Shown here: positions 1 to 6,026 of the stretch, one piece after another
Layout of the letters: every line of letters begins with the position of its first letter
Numbering within the stretch: the first letter of the stretch is position 1
From: Bacillota bacterium
GTDB lineage: Bacteria > Bacillota > Clostridia > Oscillospirales > Ruminococcaceae
Direction of reading: 5' to 3'
DNA: 16,865 bases
Assembly: GCA_023396215.1 (NCBI GenBank)
Contig: JAEWWW010000013.1
Location: 1 to 16,865 of the forward strand
Notes under the pieces: generated by a model
What the model was told of the DNA's origin: nothing
The model's database searches: none
The model's input: the letters and a program-made list of their open reading frames with translations, nothing else
Made by a program: the position numbers and the translations under genes

Positions 1-1
1 C

Positions 2-28
2 TTTGGCGGCGTATCCAGCCAGATATAA
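2..28 (+). CDS. Probable last codons of gatA (partial, 5' end outside window)
   Basis: Frame 2 is open from the window edge and ends at TAA (26-28), giving eight residues (FGGVSSQI). GatA normally lies directly upstream of GatB in clostridial gatCAB operons, so this is most likely the GatA C-terminus. It is assigned by context only, because eight residues cannot be recognised. Frame 3 is also open, to a TGA at 39-41, and is the alternative. Confidence 0.35.
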   Translation, partial: FGGVSSQI

Positions 29-42
29 GGGGGGCTTTTGAA

Positions 43-1479
43 ATGAACTATGAAATTGTCGTGGGGCTTGAGGTTCATGCCGAGCTTTCCACCGAGTCTA
101 AAATATACTGCGGCTGCAAAAACTCCTTTGGTTCCGAGGTAAACTCCAACTGCTGCCCCGTCTGCACAGGTATGCCCGGCACCCTGCCGGTGCTCAACGA
201 GCGCGTGGTGGATTATGCGGTCAGAATGGGCCACGCCCTCAACTGCACCATCAACGCCGTCTGCAAGCAGGACCGCAAAAACTACTTTTACCCCGACCTG
301 CCCAAGGCCTACCAGATTTCGCAGTTTGATATCCCGCTGTGCGCCAACGGTTATCTGGACGTCATGCTGGACGACCAGGGCACCCTCAAACGCATCGGCG
401 TTACCCGTATTCACATCGAGGAGGACGCGGGCAAGCTGATTCACGGCGACAGCTTTGGCGGTTCGCTGGTGGATTTTAACCGTTGCGGCGTGCCTCTCAT
501 CGAGATTGTTTCAGAGCCGGATATGCGCAGCTCCAACGAGGCCAAATCCTATCTGGATACCGTGCGCTCGATCCTGCAATATCTGGATATCTCCGACTGC
601 AAGATGCAGGAGGGCTCTATCCGCTGCGATATCAACGTGTCGGTGCGCCCCGAGGGCTCGGATAAGCTGGGCACCCGGGTCGAGATGAAGAATGTGAACA
701 CCTTCAGCGGCGCTGTGCGGGCCATCGAGTATGAATCCGCCCGGCAGATTGAGGTACTGAAAAACGGCGGCGTCATCGAGCAGGAAACCCGCCGCTGGGA
801 CGACGTCAAAGGGGTCAGCGCGGTGCTGCGCAGCAAAGAGGACGCCCACGACTACCGCTACTTCCCAGACCCCGACCTGCTCACCATCGTGCTGGACGAG
901 GCTTATGTGCAGCGGCTCAAAGAGGAGCTGCCCGAGCTGCCCCATCACAAGCTGAAGCGGTATATGGACGAATACGGCCTTCCCCGCTTTGACGCAAACC
1001 TGCTGGTGGACAGCATCGAAAAAGCCGCCTTCTTTGAGCAGTGCATCGCGCTGGGTGGGTGTCAGCCCAAAAACCTAGTGAACTGGCTCAACGGCGATAT
1101 CGCACGCCTGCTGGGCGACCAGCGCATAACGCTGGCCGACACCAAGCTGACTCCCGAGGGCCTCACCCGCATGGTAACCATGATTGAGGTGGGCGAAATC
1201 TCTAACACCGCGGGCAAAACCGTGCTGGATGAGATGCTCCGCAACGGCGGCGACCCCGACGCCATTGTCAAAGAGAAGGGCCTTGCCCAAATCAGCGACA
1301 ACTCGGCGCTTGAGGCGATTGTACAGCAGGTGCTGGAGGCCAACGCCAATGTGGTAACCGACTACAAAAACGGCAAGACCAACGCCTTGGGCTTTTTGGT
1401 GGGCCAGTGCATGAAGGCCTCCAAAGGGCAGGGCAACCCCGCCATCCTGCGGGATTTGCTGCTGGCCAAGCTGGACTGA
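43..1479 (+). CDS. gatB: Aspartyl/glutamyl-tRNA(Asn/Gln) amidotransferase subunit B
   Basis: GatB is the kinase/transamidase subunit of GatCAB. It phosphorylates the side chain of Glu on mischarged tRNA-Gln (or Asp on tRNA-Asn) and amidates it with ammonia delivered from GatA. The 478-residue product has the usual length. It shows the N-terminal GLEVHAEL motif (about residue 8), the CGC and CCPVC cysteines of the zinc site (residues 23-41), HIEEDAGK from residue 124, and the family signature beginning at Asp144 (DFNRCGVPLIEIVSEPD). The C-terminal part, from about residue 330 on, is the YqeY-like tRNA-binding tail (GKTNALGFLVGQCMK near the end). A strong ribosome binding site, AAGGGGGG (27-34), lies 8 bp before the ATG. 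It is probably the last gene of a gatCAB operon, since a perfect palindromic terminator follows. Confidence 0.97.
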   Translation: MNYEIVVGLEVHAELSTESKIYCGCKNSFGSEVNSNCCPVCTGMPGTLPVLNERVVDYAVRMGHALNCTINAVCKQDRKNYFYPDLPKAYQISQFDIPLCANGYLDVMLDDQGTLKRIGVTRIHIEEDAGKLIHGDSFGGSLVDFNRCGVPLIEIVSEPDMRSSNEAKSYLDTVRSILQYLDISDCKMQEGSIRCDINVSVRPEGSDKLGTRVEMKNVNTFSGAVRAIEYESARQIEVLKNGGVIEQETRRWDDVKGVSAVLRSKEDAHDYRYFPDPDLLTIVLDEAYVQRLKEELPELPHHKLKRYMDEYGLPRFDANLLVDSIEKAAFFEQCIALGGCQPKNLVNWLNGDIARLLGDQRITLADTKLTPEGLTRMVTMIEVGEISNTAGKTVLDEMLRNGGDPDAIVKEKGLAQISDNSALEAIVQQVLEANANVVTDYKNGKTNALGFLVGQCMKASKGQGNPAILRDLLLAKLD

Positions 1480-1495
1480 GCAAAAATAGAGCTGT

Positions 1496-1525
1496 AAAAA
1501 GGAAGGGGCGCGCCCCTTCCTTTTT
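1496..1525 (+). terminator. Perfect palindromic (bidirectional) terminator after gatB
   Basis: Positions 1496-1510 (AAAAAGGAAGGGGCG) are the exact reverse complement of 1511-1525. The fully GC-rich core is flanked by A5 upstream and T5 downstream. The RNA would form an 11-13-bp stem around a GCGC turn with a U-run on either strand, so it can end transcription from both directions. It starts 16 bp after the gatB stop codon. Confidence 0.9.
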
Positions 1526-1557
1526 GATTTTTACCGGAATATATTCACTTTTTTACT

Positions 1558-1603
1558 ACCATTAAGATTGACATATGGGCACCAAAACCATTATACTTAT
1601 GGT
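1558..1603 (+). promoter_or_regulatory. Candidate operator repeats (ACCATTA / ATGGT) over the RHH-gene promoter
   Basis: ACCATTA occurs at 1558-1564, just upstream of the -35, and again at 1587-1593, running into the -10. The spacing of 29 bp is close to three helical turns. An inverted half-site ATGGT (1599-1603) faces the second copy across the -10, and a further ACCAT overlaps the start codon (1622-1626). Ribbon-helix-helix repressors commonly bind short repeated half-sites over their own promoters, so autoregulation is plausible. Binding itself is inferred. Confidence 0.35.
1568..1597 (+). promoter_or_regulatory. Sigma-A type promoter for the ribbon-helix-helix gene
   Basis: A perfect -35 TTGACA (1568-1573) is followed after 18 bp by TATACT (1592-1597; 5 of 6 to consensus). 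Transcription would start near 1604 and give a short leader carrying the AGGGGGTG ribosome binding site. It lies just downstream of the gatB terminator, so the small gene after it is an independent transcription unit. Confidence 0.8.
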
Positions 1604-1624
1604 GTTCATAAAAGGGGGTGTACC

Positions 1625-1801
1625 ATGCCGAACAAAAAAATGGGCCGTCCCACCGATAACCCGAAGCTATATCGGGTAAACGCACGGCTGGATACCGAAA
1701 GCAAGGAGATACTTGATGCATACACAAAGCAGGAGAGTATTACCGCGATGGAAGCTGTACGCCGTGCGATTAAAAAGTTGAAGGACGACCTGAAAAAATG
1801 A
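1625..1801 (+). CDS. Small ribbon-helix-helix DNA-binding protein (CopG/Arc-like)
   Basis: This 58-residue basic protein has the layout of a ribbon-helix-helix repressor. After a basic lead (KKMGRPTDNP) comes a beta-strand segment, KLYRVNARLD (residues 14-23), then two helices (TESKEILDAYTKQE and TAMEAVRRAIKKLK) joined by a short turn, and a lysine-rich tail. The MGRP...R(V)xxRLD...A(V)RRxI pattern is typical of small Firmicutes regulators often found on or near mobile elements; the subfamily is not certain. The start is the ATG after AGGGGGTG (1614-1621); an upstream in-frame ATG at 1568 overlaps the -35 box and is rejected. It has its own promoter with repeated half-sites, which suggests autoregulation. 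The target beyond that is unknown. Confidence 0.8.
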   Translation: MPNKKMGRPTDNPKLYRVNARLDTESKEILDAYTKQESITAMEAVRRAIKKLKDDLKK

Positions 1802-1843
1802 AGGAAGCGGCGCGCTGTTGGCAAACATACTACGCCACTTCCT
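1802..1843 (+). other. Hairpin directly after the RHH gene
   Basis: AGGAAGCGGCG (1802-1812), starting one base after the stop codon, pairs with CGCCACTTCCT (1833-1843) with a single mismatch and a 20-nt loop. No T-run follows, so it is not a clear intrinsic terminator. It could be an mRNA-stabilising 3' structure or a weak attenuator before the next small gene. Confidence 0.45.
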
Positions 1844-1871
1844 CACACACCGGCAACTGCCAAACGGCAAT

Positions 1872-1901
1872 CACGGCGTAAATATTATAACATGCGCCGT
1901 G
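1872..1901 (+). other. GC-capped inverted repeat upstream of the DUF6809-like gene
   Basis: CACGGCG (1872-1878) and CGCCGTG (1895-1901) are perfect inverted repeats around a 16-nt AT-rich centre containing TATTATAAC. The AT-rich centre resembles a -10 region, but no -35 at a proper distance was found. Either a leader hairpin or a protein-binding site is possible. Confidence 0.35.
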
Positions 1902-1947
1902 TTTCCGTTCAAGGGTTGTCGGTACAACGACGAAAGGACGGAACTTT

Positions 1948-2253
1948 ATGTTAAGAGATTTATACTTCGGCAAAATCATCCCGTGGGAACGGCGCAGCCG
2001 TTACAGCGAAAAACAGCGGGAGCTTATCCGCAAAATCGAGCTGGAGGAGCAATATCTGGCCGGTAGGCTGCCATCTGAGGATAGCCAACGGCTGCAGGCG
2101 CTGGCCAACCTTTACGCCACCCTTGCCACCGAGGAGGAGGGCGAGGTTTTCTCCTACGGCTTCACCATGGGGGCGCTCCTGATGATGGATATGGCAGGGG
2201 AAGCCGAAACGATGGGGTGCAGCGCCGCCCCACGCTCCGTGGCGGCTTTCTAA
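1948..2253 (+). CDS. Small protein resembling DUF6809 family, function unknown
   Basis: This 101-residue protein begins with LRDLYFGKIIPWERR and continues through a charged helical stretch (residues 20-60) to a hydrophobic FSYGFTMGALLMMDMAG segment (about residues 68-84). By eye this matches the DUF6809 pattern common in gut Clostridia (LY.G.I.P.ER ... F.YGF..G..LM.E). No function is known to me for that family. The start is the ATG after GAAAGGA (1932-1938). The last 17 residues (from EAETMG) look unconserved, and their codons form a GC-rich hairpin (2224-2246), so the conserved core may effectively end near residue 84. It stands between the RHH gene and spoIIIA and is closed off by its own terminator. 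There is no sign of membrane insertion or of catalytic motifs. Confidence 0.7.
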   Translation: MLRDLYFGKIIPWERRSRYSEKQRELIRKIELEEQYLAGRLPSEDSQRLQALANLYATLATEEEGEVFSYGFTMGALLMMDMAGEAETMGCSAAPRSVAAF

Positions 2254-2303
2254 TCGCTGCCGCCCAGAGTTCTGCATATATAACATAACTGGCCGGGCCG
2301 CAC

Positions 2304-2337
2304 AAAGACAACCACCCAAAAGGGGTGGTTGTCTTTT
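2304..2337 (+). terminator. Strong intrinsic terminator before spoIIIA
   Basis: AAAGACAACCACCC (2304-2317) is perfectly complementary to GGGTGGTTGTCTTT (2323-2336), a 14-bp stem with a five-base loop, and a short T-run closes the stem. The A-run on the left arm also gives a weak terminator on the opposite strand. It isolates spoIIIA from the small-gene block. Confidence 0.85.
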
Positions 2338-2431
2338 GCGTTACAGTTCTAAAAGTGGACAAAGCTTAATATCCTGTTATGGGAGCGAGCAGCGTGAAAA
2401 ATCACACTGCCCGGCAACCCGGCGCCGCCCC

Positions 2432-2517
2432 CGCCTGTGGCGGAAACCGCGGGCTGCCGCACCAGAACCCACTGCTTTTCATGGCTTTTTGTGCCGGGGC
2501 GCAAGCGAAAGGGATGG
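2432..2517 (+). repeat. Structured leader repeat, copy A, upstream of spoIIIAA
   Basis: This stretch aligns collinearly with 14645-14732 upstream of argR. The first 31 positions share 23 identities. TGTGCCG (2490-2496) and AAGCGAAAGG (2503-2512) are exact matches at nearly the same spacing (71 versus 73 nt from the element start to AAGCG). CCTGTGG (2434-2440) and CCGCGGG (2447-2453) form a 7-bp stem (two G-U pairs) with loop CGGAAA. A second small hairpin, CCA (2469-2471) with TGG (2482-2484), encloses a 10-nt loop ending in CTTTTCA. The element ends in the AAAGGGA ribosome binding site of spoIIIAA. No shared reading frame leads into both downstream genes, so it looks non-coding. Confidence 0.6.
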
Positions 2518-2524
2518 TTTTAAT

Positions 2525-3568
2525 ATGCAGGACAGGGTAGAACGTTTTGACGCCGCCGCCGCATTCCTCAGCCCAAATCTGGCGCGGCTGCTGATGGGGC
2601 TGCCGGATTTGGTCAAGGCAGAGGCGCAGGAAATCAGGCTGAGGGTGGACAAACCCCTGAGCCTGCACACCGGCAGCAGTCATCTTTTTATCAGCCGCAC
2701 CACCGGGGTATACCACCAGCCCTACAGCGGCTGCACCATTGTGACCAGCAACGACATCGCCGAAAGCTTTCGCTGCCTTTGCGGCCATTCGGTACATAGC
2801 CACGCAAACGAGATAAAAGAGGGTTACATAGCGGTGCCCGGGGGGCACCGGGCAGGCATCTGCGGTACGCTGGTCACCGATGGACAGCGTACCACCACCA
2901 TGCGGGAGATAACCTCCATCAACCTGCGCATCGCCCGCGAAATAAAGGGCGCCGCCGACAGCCTCTTTGCGCAGATATACAGCGACGGCCTTCCGGGGCT
3001 GCTGCTGGTGGGTGCGCCCTCCAGCGGAAAAACCACCCTCCTGCGCGACCTGGCCCGCCTGCTGGCCTCGGGCGGGGGCGGGCGCTACCGCAAGGTGGCG
3101 GTCATCGACGAACGGGGCGAGCTTGCCGCCGGCGTCGACGGGCATCTGGGCAACGACCTCGGCTTCTGCACCGATGTGCTTTCCGGCTGCCGAAAAGGGG
3201 AGGGCATTCTGACCGCCCTGCGCAGTCTTTCGCCCGAGGTGATTATCTGCGACGAGGTGGGCAGCCCGGCAGAGGTAGAGGCCATCAAGGCCGGTCTGGG
3301 CGGCGGGGCTGCCATCATTGCCACCATGCACGCGGGCTCGCTTCGGGAGCTTTGCAACCGGCCCCAAACGCTGCAGCTGCTGCAAACAGGGGCCTTTGAA
3401 CGGGTGGCTATGCTGTCGGGGGCCCACAGCCCCTCTCAGCTCGAGTGGATTAAGAACGCAGGTGAGCTATATGCTGAAATTAATCGGTATCGCAATGATT
3501 ATAACCTGCTGCTGGGCCAGCGGGATGCTCTATGCACTGGGGCTTTCACGGCGGGTGGGGGAGCTTGA
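2525..3568 (+). CDS. spoIIIAA: Stage III sporulation protein AA, secretion-type ATPase
   Basis: SpoIIIAA is the predicted mother-cell ATPase of the SpoIIIA-SpoIIQ channel, related to type II/IV secretion ATPases, and is needed for late forespore gene expression. The 347-residue product has Walker A GAPSSGKTT (residues 163-171), Walker B VIICDEVGS (from Val239, with Asp243-Glu244), a DERGEL motif after the P-loop region, and the ATMHAGS histidine box. The start is the ATG at 2525, 10 bp after AAAGGGA (2508-2514); the in-frame codons upstream of it lie in the repeat and are not coding. The family is usually near 310 residues. Here the frame runs 98 bp into spoIIIAB and adds about 33 unrelated residues after GELYAE, in which codon choice looks unselected. 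This is a real overlap or a sequence error near 3470-3568. Confidence 0.95.
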   Translation: MQDRVERFDAAAAFLSPNLARLLMGLPDLVKAEAQEIRLRVDKPLSLHTGSSHLFISRTTGVYHQPYSGCTIVTSNDIAESFRCLCGHSVHSHANEIKEGYIAVPGGHRAGICGTLVTDGQRTTTMREITSINLRIAREIKGAADSLFAQIYSDGLPGLLLVGAPSSGKTTLLRDLARLLASGGGGRYRKVAVIDERGELAAGVDGHLGNDLGFCTDVLSGCRKGEGILTALRSLSPEVIICDEVGSPAEVEAIKAGLGGGAAIIATMHAGSLRELCNRPQTLQLLQTGAFERVAMLSGAHSPSQLEWIKNAGELYAEINRYRNDYNLLLGQRDALCTGAFTAGGGA

Positions 3569-3977
3569 AAAGAGCATCTCCTATGTCATTGCCTTAGCCG
3601 ATGAGCTCAAATATACCCTTGCCCCCATCGACCGGATCGTAGCCCGGCTGGCGGGGCGGGGCGAATATGCCGACCTCAGCTTTGTCGGCGGCTGCGCCCG
3701 GCGCTGCTCCGGCGGGCTGCGGTTTGAGCAGGCCTTTGAGCAGGCGCTGCTGGACGAAAAAACCGCCCTGAAGCAGGATGATATCCTGACGCTGCTGCCG
3801 CTGGCGCAGGTGTTGGGGGCGGTGGATATCGAAGGGCAGCTCAGCGCCCTTGCCCTGAGCCGCAGCCTGCTGGACCAAAGGCTGGAGCAGGCGCGGGAGG
3901 AGCGCCGCACCTATTCGCGGCTTTACTCCACTCTTGGGCTGCTCTCAGGGGCGGCCATCGCCATTGTCTTGCTGTAG
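3471..3977 (+). CDS. spoIIIAB: Stage III sporulation protein AB
   Basis: SpoIIIAB is a membrane-anchored component of the SpoIIIA channel. It is related to GspF-type secretion platform proteins and is thought to work with the SpoIIIAA ATPase. The 168 residues match the family length (about 170). Residues 1-22 form an N-terminal membrane segment (LIGIAMIITCCWASGML), then come a cytosolic helical domain with VGELEKSISYVIALADEL and FEQAFEQALL, and a short hydrophobic C-terminus (GLLSGAAIAIVLL). The start ATG is preceded by AGGTGAG (3460-3466), which lies inside spoIIIAA, so the two genes should be translationally coupled. Confidence 0.93.
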   Translation: MLKLIGIAMIITCCWASGMLYALGLSRRVGELEKSISYVIALADELKYTLAPIDRIVARLAGRGEYADLSFVGGCARRCSGGLRFEQAFEQALLDEKTALKQDDILTLLPLAQVLGAVDIEGQLSALALSRSLLDQRLEQAREERRTYSRLYSTLGLLSGAAIAIVLL

Positions 3978-4050
3978 AGGCAATAGGACACGTACATGCC
4001 ATTAGGGCGTGCGCCCCGGCGGGCTCGACCATGGCAGGGGCAAAGCGAAA

Positions 4051-4080
4051 AGAACCCGGCGCATTTAAATAGAACCCGGC
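4051..4080 (+). repeat. Tandem direct repeat AGAACCCGGC, 20-bp period
   Basis: AGAACCCGGC occurs at 4051-4060 and again at 4071-4080, separated by the AT-rich decamer GCATTTAAAT. A 20-bp period puts both copies on the same helical face. The repeat lies in the 146-bp spacer between spoIIIAB and spoIIIAC, where most spoIIIA genes would abut. It is either a regulator site or a small duplication; no promoter is obvious. Confidence 0.5.
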
Positions 4081-4123
4081 ACCAAAACCCGTGTTTCCAG
4101 TTCAAAAGGGCAGGAGGAGCAAA

Positions 4124-4318
4124 ATGGACGTCGACTTGATTTTTAGGATTGCAGCCATTGGCATTATCGTTTCGGTTTTATATCAGGTGCTCATTCGCTC
4201 AGGGCGGGAGGAGCAGGCCATGCTGACCTCGCTGGCCGGGCTGATTGTCGTCCTGATGATGATTATCTATGAAATCAGCAACCTCTTTGAAACCGCAAAA
4301 AGCGTCTTTGGGTTGTAG
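4124..4318 (+). CDS. spoIIIAC: Stage III sporulation protein AC
   Basis: SpoIIIAC is a very small integral membrane protein of the SpoIIIA channel base, resembling FliQ-like export components. The 64-residue product has two membrane segments (about residues 4-20 and 31-50) joined by a short charged loop (RSGREEQ). The family is about 65-68 residues. AGGAGG (4112-4117) fixes the ATG at 4124; the longer in-frame start at 4091 has no ribosome binding site. spoIIIAD follows 5 bp later. Confidence 0.93.
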   Translation: MDVDLIFRIAAIGIIVSVLYQVLIRSGREEQAMLTSLAGLIVVLMMIIYEISNLFETAKSVFGL

Positions 4319-4323
4319 CTGCC

Positions 4324-4713
4324 ATGGAGATTTATCAGGTGATAGGGCTTGCTCTGGTGGCCGCCACCCTCGCGCTGGTGCTGCGCCAATACCGCCCCGA
4401 ATATGCGCTGCTGGTTTCGCTCATCAGCAGCGTGGTGCTGTTGGGGGCGGTGGTGGCGGGCGCGGCGCAGGTGGTGGAAAGCATCAGCGGTATGGCGCAG
4501 GCCGCCAACCTCCCCGGCGAGTTTACCCAGATTCTCTTCAAGGCGCTGGGCATCTGCATTGTGACCCAGCTTGCCAGCGACACCTGCAAGGATGCCGGTG
4601 AAAACGCCATCGCCTCCAAGGTGGAAACAGCGGGTAAAATCGCGGTGTTGGTCATCTCGCTGCCGCTCTTTACCCGGCTGATAGAGATAACCTCCTCGCT
4701 GATTTCGGTATAA
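4324..4713 (+). CDS. spoIIIAD: Stage III sporulation protein AD
   Basis: SpoIIIAD is an integral membrane subunit of the SpoIIIA channel and pairs with SpoIIIAC. Its 129 residues are close to the usual 130. It begins with a hydrophobic segment (IYQVIGLALVAATLALVL), has a second (LLVSLISSVVLLGAVVAGAA), the conserved LFKALGICIVTQLASDTCKDAGENAIASKVE region (about residues 75-105), and a last hydrophobic helix ending in SSLISV. It starts 5 bp after spoIIIAC with no distinct ribosome binding site, which suggests coupled translation. Confidence 0.95.
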   Translation: MEIYQVIGLALVAATLALVLRQYRPEYALLVSLISSVVLLGAVVAGAAQVVESISGMAQAANLPGEFTQILFKALGICIVTQLASDTCKDAGENAIASKVETAGKIAVLVISLPLFTRLIEITSSLISV

Positions 4714-4778
4714 CGGCCGGGCCTGCCGTGTAAGGATGTCGGAACAGGTTCAGTAGTGAAAGAAACGGATGATAAGAT

Positions 4779-5930
4779 GTGAGAAAAAAATTTCTGCCGG
4801 TCCTCATGGTGCTGGTGGGGCTGATGCTTTCGGTGGGGGTGCAGGCGTCGGAGCCGCCGCGGGCTTCGCTGCCCGATATGACGCCCTACCTCGACAGCAT
4901 CGACACCGACCGCCTGCGCAGCCAGATACCCGACCAAGCCCAAAATATGCTGGAGCAAAACGGGCTGGATGAAATCGGGACCGAAGGCATTGCCTCGCTG
5001 ACCCCGGCCAAGCTGTTTGCCATGGCAAAAAACTACATAGGGGGGCAGGTGCGGCGGCCGCTGGCCTCGCTTTCCACCATCGCCGCCATTGTGATACTGG
5101 CGGCCTTTCTCGATGGCATGAAAAACGCCGCCACCGACCAAAGCACTCTGGGGCCGGTGTTTAGCCTCACCTCGTCGCTGGCGGTCTGCGCCGCCATTGC
5201 AGGGCCGGTTATCGGCTGCATTACCGATACCGCCTCGGCCATCCGCGACAGCGCCAACTTTATGCTTTCCTTCGTCCCGGTGTTTTCCGGGGTTCTGACG
5301 GCGGGGGGACAACCCCTGACCGCCACCACCTATAACATCTTTCTGTTTTGGGCCTGTCAGGTGGTGTCGCAGATAACAGCCACCACCATTGTACCGCTCA
5401 TGGGCATCTATCTGGCCTTCTGCATTGTGGCTGCCGCCGCCCCGGGGCTGGGGATATCCTCGGTGGCAAGCATGCTCAAGTCGCTGGTGAACTGGGCCAT
5501 GGGGCTGATGCTCACCGTCTTTGTGAGCCTGCTGACCATCCAGAGCATGGTTTCCTCCAGCGGCGACACGGTGACGGTCAAAACCGCCAAGTTTCTCATC
5601 GGCAGCTTTGTGCCGGTGGTGGGCGGCGCCCTTTCGGACGCCTTTGCCACCGCCCAGGGCTGCATCCACCTGCTGAAAACCACGCTGGGGGCCTACGGCA
5701 TCATTGTGTCGGCGGTCATCGCCCTGCCCACCCTGCTGCGGGTGCTGCTTTGGTATCTGACGGTCAACCTCTCCTCGGTGCTCAGCGAGCTGCTGGGGCT
5801 GCCCTCCATCGGGGCGCTGCTGAAATCGGTGTCCTACACGCTGGGGATGCTGCTGGCCATGCTGCTCTGCTTCGCGCTGCTGATTATCATATCCACCTCG
5901 CTGATTGTGGTGATAGGGCAGGGTGTGTAG
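4779..5930 (+). CDS. spoIIIAE: Stage III sporulation protein AE
   Basis: SpoIIIAE is the large polytopic membrane subunit of the SpoIIIA channel in the outer forespore membrane. The 383-residue product (family near 390) has an N-terminal signal peptide (RKKF followed by a hydrophobic core and a VQA-S cleavage-type site near residue 24). A hydrophilic extracytoplasmic region of about 70 residues follows, and then several membrane segments from about residue 95 to the C-terminus. The start is taken as GTG at 4779, because only this start keeps the positively charged signal-peptide head. The ribosome binding site is weak (GGAT, 4767-4770), so translation may be modest. Upstream ATGs are out of frame. 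Confidence 0.94.
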   Translation: MRKKFLPVLMVLVGLMLSVGVQASEPPRASLPDMTPYLDSIDTDRLRSQIPDQAQNMLEQNGLDEIGTEGIASLTPAKLFAMAKNYIGGQVRRPLASLSTIAAIVILAAFLDGMKNAATDQSTLGPVFSLTSSLAVCAAIAGPVIGCITDTASAIRDSANFMLSFVPVFSGVLTAGGQPLTATTYNIFLFWACQVVSQITATTIVPLMGIYLAFCIVAAAAPGLGISSVASMLKSLVNWAMGLMLTVFVSLLTIQSMVSSSGDTVTVKTAKFLIGSFVPVVGGALSDAFATAQGCIHLLKTTLGAYGIIVSAVIALPTLLRVLLWYLTVNLSSVLSELLGLPSIGALLKSVSYTLGMLLAMLLCFALLIIISTSLIVVIGQGV

Positions 5931-5975
5931 CAATCCTTCTCTGCGCCAAAAGGTCCAAAAGATTTACACGGGTTT

Positions 5976-6026
5976 TTCGTCGTCGCAAGGCGAAGAACGC
6001 AGGGGGGCTGACGCCCGGCAAAGCCG
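5976..6026 (+). other. Three consecutive small hairpins in the spoIIIAE-AF spacer
   Basis: The 155-bp spacer folds into three adjacent hairpins. TTCGTC (5976-5981) pairs with GGCGAA (5989-5994). GGGC (6005-6008) pairs with GCCC (6013-6016). CGGC (6016-6019) pairs with GCCG (6023-6026); the last two share one base. No U-run follows, so this is not a terminator. It could tune mRNA stability or the relative expression of AF-AH. The CGCAAGGCGAA core recalls the GCAAGCGAAA of the leader repeat, but the match is weak. Confidence 0.35.

Noticed and set aside
2274..2400. Sigma-E promoter for spoIIIAA
   Set aside because: GCATATA (2274-2280) and TAATATC (2367-2373) resemble -35 boxes and GTTACAGT (2340-2347) a -10, but no pair has the 14-16-bp spacing, and the first lies before a terminator. 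The real promoter was not found.
2336..2524. N-terminal extension of SpoIIIAA by 63 residues
   Set aside because: The codons run through the leader repeat, there is no ribosome binding site at 2336, and the start at 2525 with AAAGGGA gives the expected protein beginning.
2437..2524. Conserved upstream peptide (uORF) encoded by the leader repeat
   Set aside because: Both copies can be read as ...CR..SER.G..., but the candidate GTG start at 14650 in copy B has its counterpart (2437) out of frame in copy A, and the changes are not enriched at third positions. Nucleotide-level conservation explains it better.
2402..3427. 341-codon minus-strand frame opposite spoIIIAA
   Set aside because: Antisense to the Walker motifs of spoIIIAA; product composition is typical of a reverse-complement artefact.
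4335..5933. 532-codon open frame on the minus strand opposite spoIIIAD-AE
   Set aside because: It is antisense to two well-recognised genes. Its product is dominated by His, Gln and Gly runs from GC-biased codon positions and shows no domain, so it is a shadow frame.
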